Shown piece by piece: positions 62,544 through 64,000 of a DNA stretch of 64,000 bases. The stretch lies in the NCBI RefSeq assembly GCF_001440395.1, contig NZ_LLXZ01000220.1, positions 1 to 64,000 of the forward strand. The letters run 5' to 3'. The notes under the pieces were generated by a model. It did not search any database. It saw nothing but the letters and a program-made list of their open reading frames with translations, and was not told where the DNA came from. Made by a program: the position numbers and the translations under genes. How positions within the stretch are numbered: the stretch's first letter is position 1; every line of letters begins with the position of its first letter. This DNA comes from Bradyrhizobium jicamae. Lineage in GTDB: Bacteria; Pseudomonadota; Alphaproteobacteria; Rhizobiales; Xanthobacteraceae.

Positions 62544-64000
62544 TCACTTCGCGGGCGAGGTTTCATCGACCCAGAGATCTTCGACGTTTTGATGGGTCAG
62601 TTCCGTCGCGTTCAACTGAATCCCCTTGAGCCACGGCTGCACCGCCATGACCGCCTTGTTGTAGTTGAAGAACCAGACCGGCGCTTCGTCATAGAGCAGG
62701 GCATTGGCTTTTTGCAGCAGCTGGTTACGCTTGGTGGCGTCGTCGGTCTGCCCGGCCTCATCGATCAACTTGTCGAAGCCCGCGTTCTTGAAGGTCGTGT
62801 AGTTGCAGGCCGATTGCGGTGTCGATGAGTAGAAGCATTTCAGCGCCGCCGCGGGATCCGGGCCTGTCGCCATGGAATAGACATAGGCCTGGAAGTCGCC
62901 CTTCTTGATTGCGTCCGCCAGCACCGCGGTCTCGACCTGCTTGACCTTCACCTTGATGCCCACGCGGTCCAGCATCGGGATAATGGCCTCGACGATCGGC
63001 AGGCCCCAGCTTTCATTCTGACTGGTCGTCCATTCGAATTCAAAGCCGGTGGGATAGCCGGCGTCGCTAAGCAACTGCTTTGCTTTCGCAGGATCGAAGG
63101 CGTAGGGCTTCATCGTCTTGTCGTGGAGTGGCGAAGTCGTGGTCAGAGGCAGCCAGCTCGTGGCGCGATAGGCCTTGTTCTTGACCAGCTTGCTGATGAT
63201 CAGGTCGGTATCGATCGCGTGGTTAATCGCCTGCCGGACCCGCTTGTCGGCGAACGGCTTGAATGCCGGGTTCATCCCCATGTGACGGGTGAAGACCTCC
63301 GCGACTTCAGCGATGGTGCCCTTGAGGTTAGGGTCGGCCTGATAGGCGACATACTGCGCCGGCCCGAGCACCGAAGTGTCGATTTCCTTGTTGCGGAAGG
63401 CGACGTCGCGCGCCGCGGCTTCGCCCATGATCGAGACGACGATCTTGTCGGCATACGGCTTGCCTGGCTTGTAGAACCTGTCCCACCGCTCCATGACGAC
63501 GCGCGATCCCGGCACATGCTCGACAAACTTGAAGGGACCGAGGCCGATCGGTTTCTGGATGAAGCCTTCCTTGGCGCCCTCATCGGCGGGATAGACCGAG
63601 GTCAGCGCGGTGAAGAAATAGAAACCTGGATCGACTTTCTCGGTCAGTTTCATTTCGAGCGTGAAGTCGTCGATCTTCTTCAAGCCAGAGATTTCCTTGG
63701 CCTGACCCTTCTCGACCTCGGCCGCGCCCTCGATCACGCGGACAAAACGCGTGCCGGGAAAGGCCTTGGTGCCGTCCATGATGCGGTTGAAGCTCCAGAT
63801 GACGTCGTCAGCCGTCATCTTGCGGCCGTGGTGGAAATAAGCATCGTCGCGCAGCTTGAAGGTATGAACAAGACCGCCACCTGAGACTGTGACCTCCTTG
63901 GCAAGCTCCGGAACTGGCTTGCCCTCCGCGGAGTCCCAAATGTAGAGCGACCGATGCAGACCCTTGGCGACGATCTCATCCTGGGCGCGCTGTGTCGTAT
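62544..64000 (-). CDS. Peptide ABC substrate-binding protein (DppA/OppA-like), N-terminus beyond window
   Basis: The frame is open to the window edge, giving at least 485 residues of a family 5 (DppA/OppA) binding protein. Landmarks include TFKLRDDAYFHHGRKMTADDVIWSFNRIMD, GLGPFKFVEHVPGS and VRQAINHAIDTDLIISKLV. The usual signal peptide lies outside. It delivers peptides, or similarly sized solutes, to the permeases downstream. An internal ATG at 63818 is not the start: conserved sequence continues upstream of it. Confidence 0.93.
   Translation of the reverse strand, partial: TTQRAQDEIVAKGLHRSLYIWDSAEGKPVPELAKEVTVSGGGLVHTFKLRDDAYFHHGRKMTADDVIWSFNRIMDGTKAFPGTRFVRVIEGAAEVEKGQAKEISGLKKIDDFTLEMKLTEKVDPGFYFFTALTSVYPADEGAKEGFIQKPIGLGPFKFVEHVPGSRVVMERWDRFYKPGKPYADKIVVSIMGEAAARDVAFRNKEIDTSVLGPAQYVAYQADPNLKGTIAEVAEVFTRHMGMNPAFKPFADKRVRQAINHAIDTDLIISKLVKNKAYRATSWLPLTTTSPLHDKTMKPYAFDPAKAKQLLSDAGYPTGFEFEWTTSQNESWGLPIVEAIIPMLDRVGIKVKVKQVETAVLADAIKKGDFQAYVYSMATGPDPAAALKCFYSSTPQSACNYTTFKNAGFDKLIDEAGQTDDATKRNQLLQKANALLYDEAPVWFFNYNKAVMAVQPWLKGIQLNATELTHQNVEDLWVDETSPAK

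Overview
The window looks like chromosomal DNA of a Bradyrhizobium-type alphaproteobacterium (Rhizobiales). It is GC-rich with tight operons and frequent GTG/TTG starts. The ccmIEFH / degP / two-component / glnE order, a soluble NAD-linked formate dehydrogenase operon, many LysR regulators, and multi-domain cyclase/TPR proteins all fit. So do the short palindromic repeats in the intergenic gaps. This assignment is from gene content and recalled family sequences, not from a database search. No rRNA, tRNA, CRISPR array, phage or complete insertion sequence was recognised.

Layout. 1-3.5 kb: 3' end of a cytochrome c maturation operon (ccmI partial, ccmE, ccmF, ccmH). 3.6-7 kb: DUF1993 protein, MAPEG and small membrane proteins, a TauE/SafE exporter and a divergent LysR. 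7.1-14 kb: Do-type protease with terminator, an OmpR-type two-component pair and glnE. 14.2-19.7 kb: a formylglycine-generating enzyme (FGE), its likely client arylsulfatase, a HAD-like protein and small genes, preceded by a perfect FNR/FixK-type box and a 26-bp palindrome. 19.8-22.5 kb: an ECF sigma/anti-sigma pair divergent from a DUF4394 protein, then a decayed FGE copy. 22.5-31 kb: a cation/proton antiporter, the fdsGBA-fdhD-fdsD operon, and a methanethiol methyltransferase-like gene. 31.2-37 kb: a winged-helix/TolB/TPR regulator, an HD phosphohydrolase, and an orphan substrate-binding protein paired with a membrane nucleotidyl cyclase. 37.2-45.3 kb: two LysR genes and a Pot-type ABC transporter operon carrying a haloacid-dehalogenase-like enzyme and an FAD oxidoreductase. 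45.3-49.1 kb: a PleC-like hybrid-free sensor kinase and a CDF metal transporter with an extended tail. 49.2-52.6 kb: a repeat-rich accessory stretch with a DUF2200 gene of foreign appearance and small exported proteins. 52.6-58.7 kb: a zinc-ribbon/cyclase/ATPase/TPR protein, a lipoprotein, a membrane J-protein and an amidohydrolase. 58.7-64 kb: a Dpp/Opp-type peptide ABC transporter, whose binding-protein gene runs off the window end.

How the genes work together. The best-supported local systems are four. (i) FGE has both active-site cysteines and the adjacent sulfatase carries the C-x-A-x-R target motif, so the first likely activates the second; an FNR/FixK box upstream suggests oxygen-responsive control. 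(ii) The fds operon encodes a complete molybdenum formate dehydrogenase with its sulfurtransferase; a LysR of the type usually found next to fds lies 7.5 kb away, and a LysR-style palindrome precedes fdsG. (iii) A Tat-type binding protein and a cyclase 22 bp apart look like a two-gene ligand sensor. (iv) Two complete or near-complete ABC importers are present, one with an unusually strong stem-loop between the binding-protein and permease genes. FGE gene debris at two further places shows that FGE/sulfatase modules have been duplicated and lost here.
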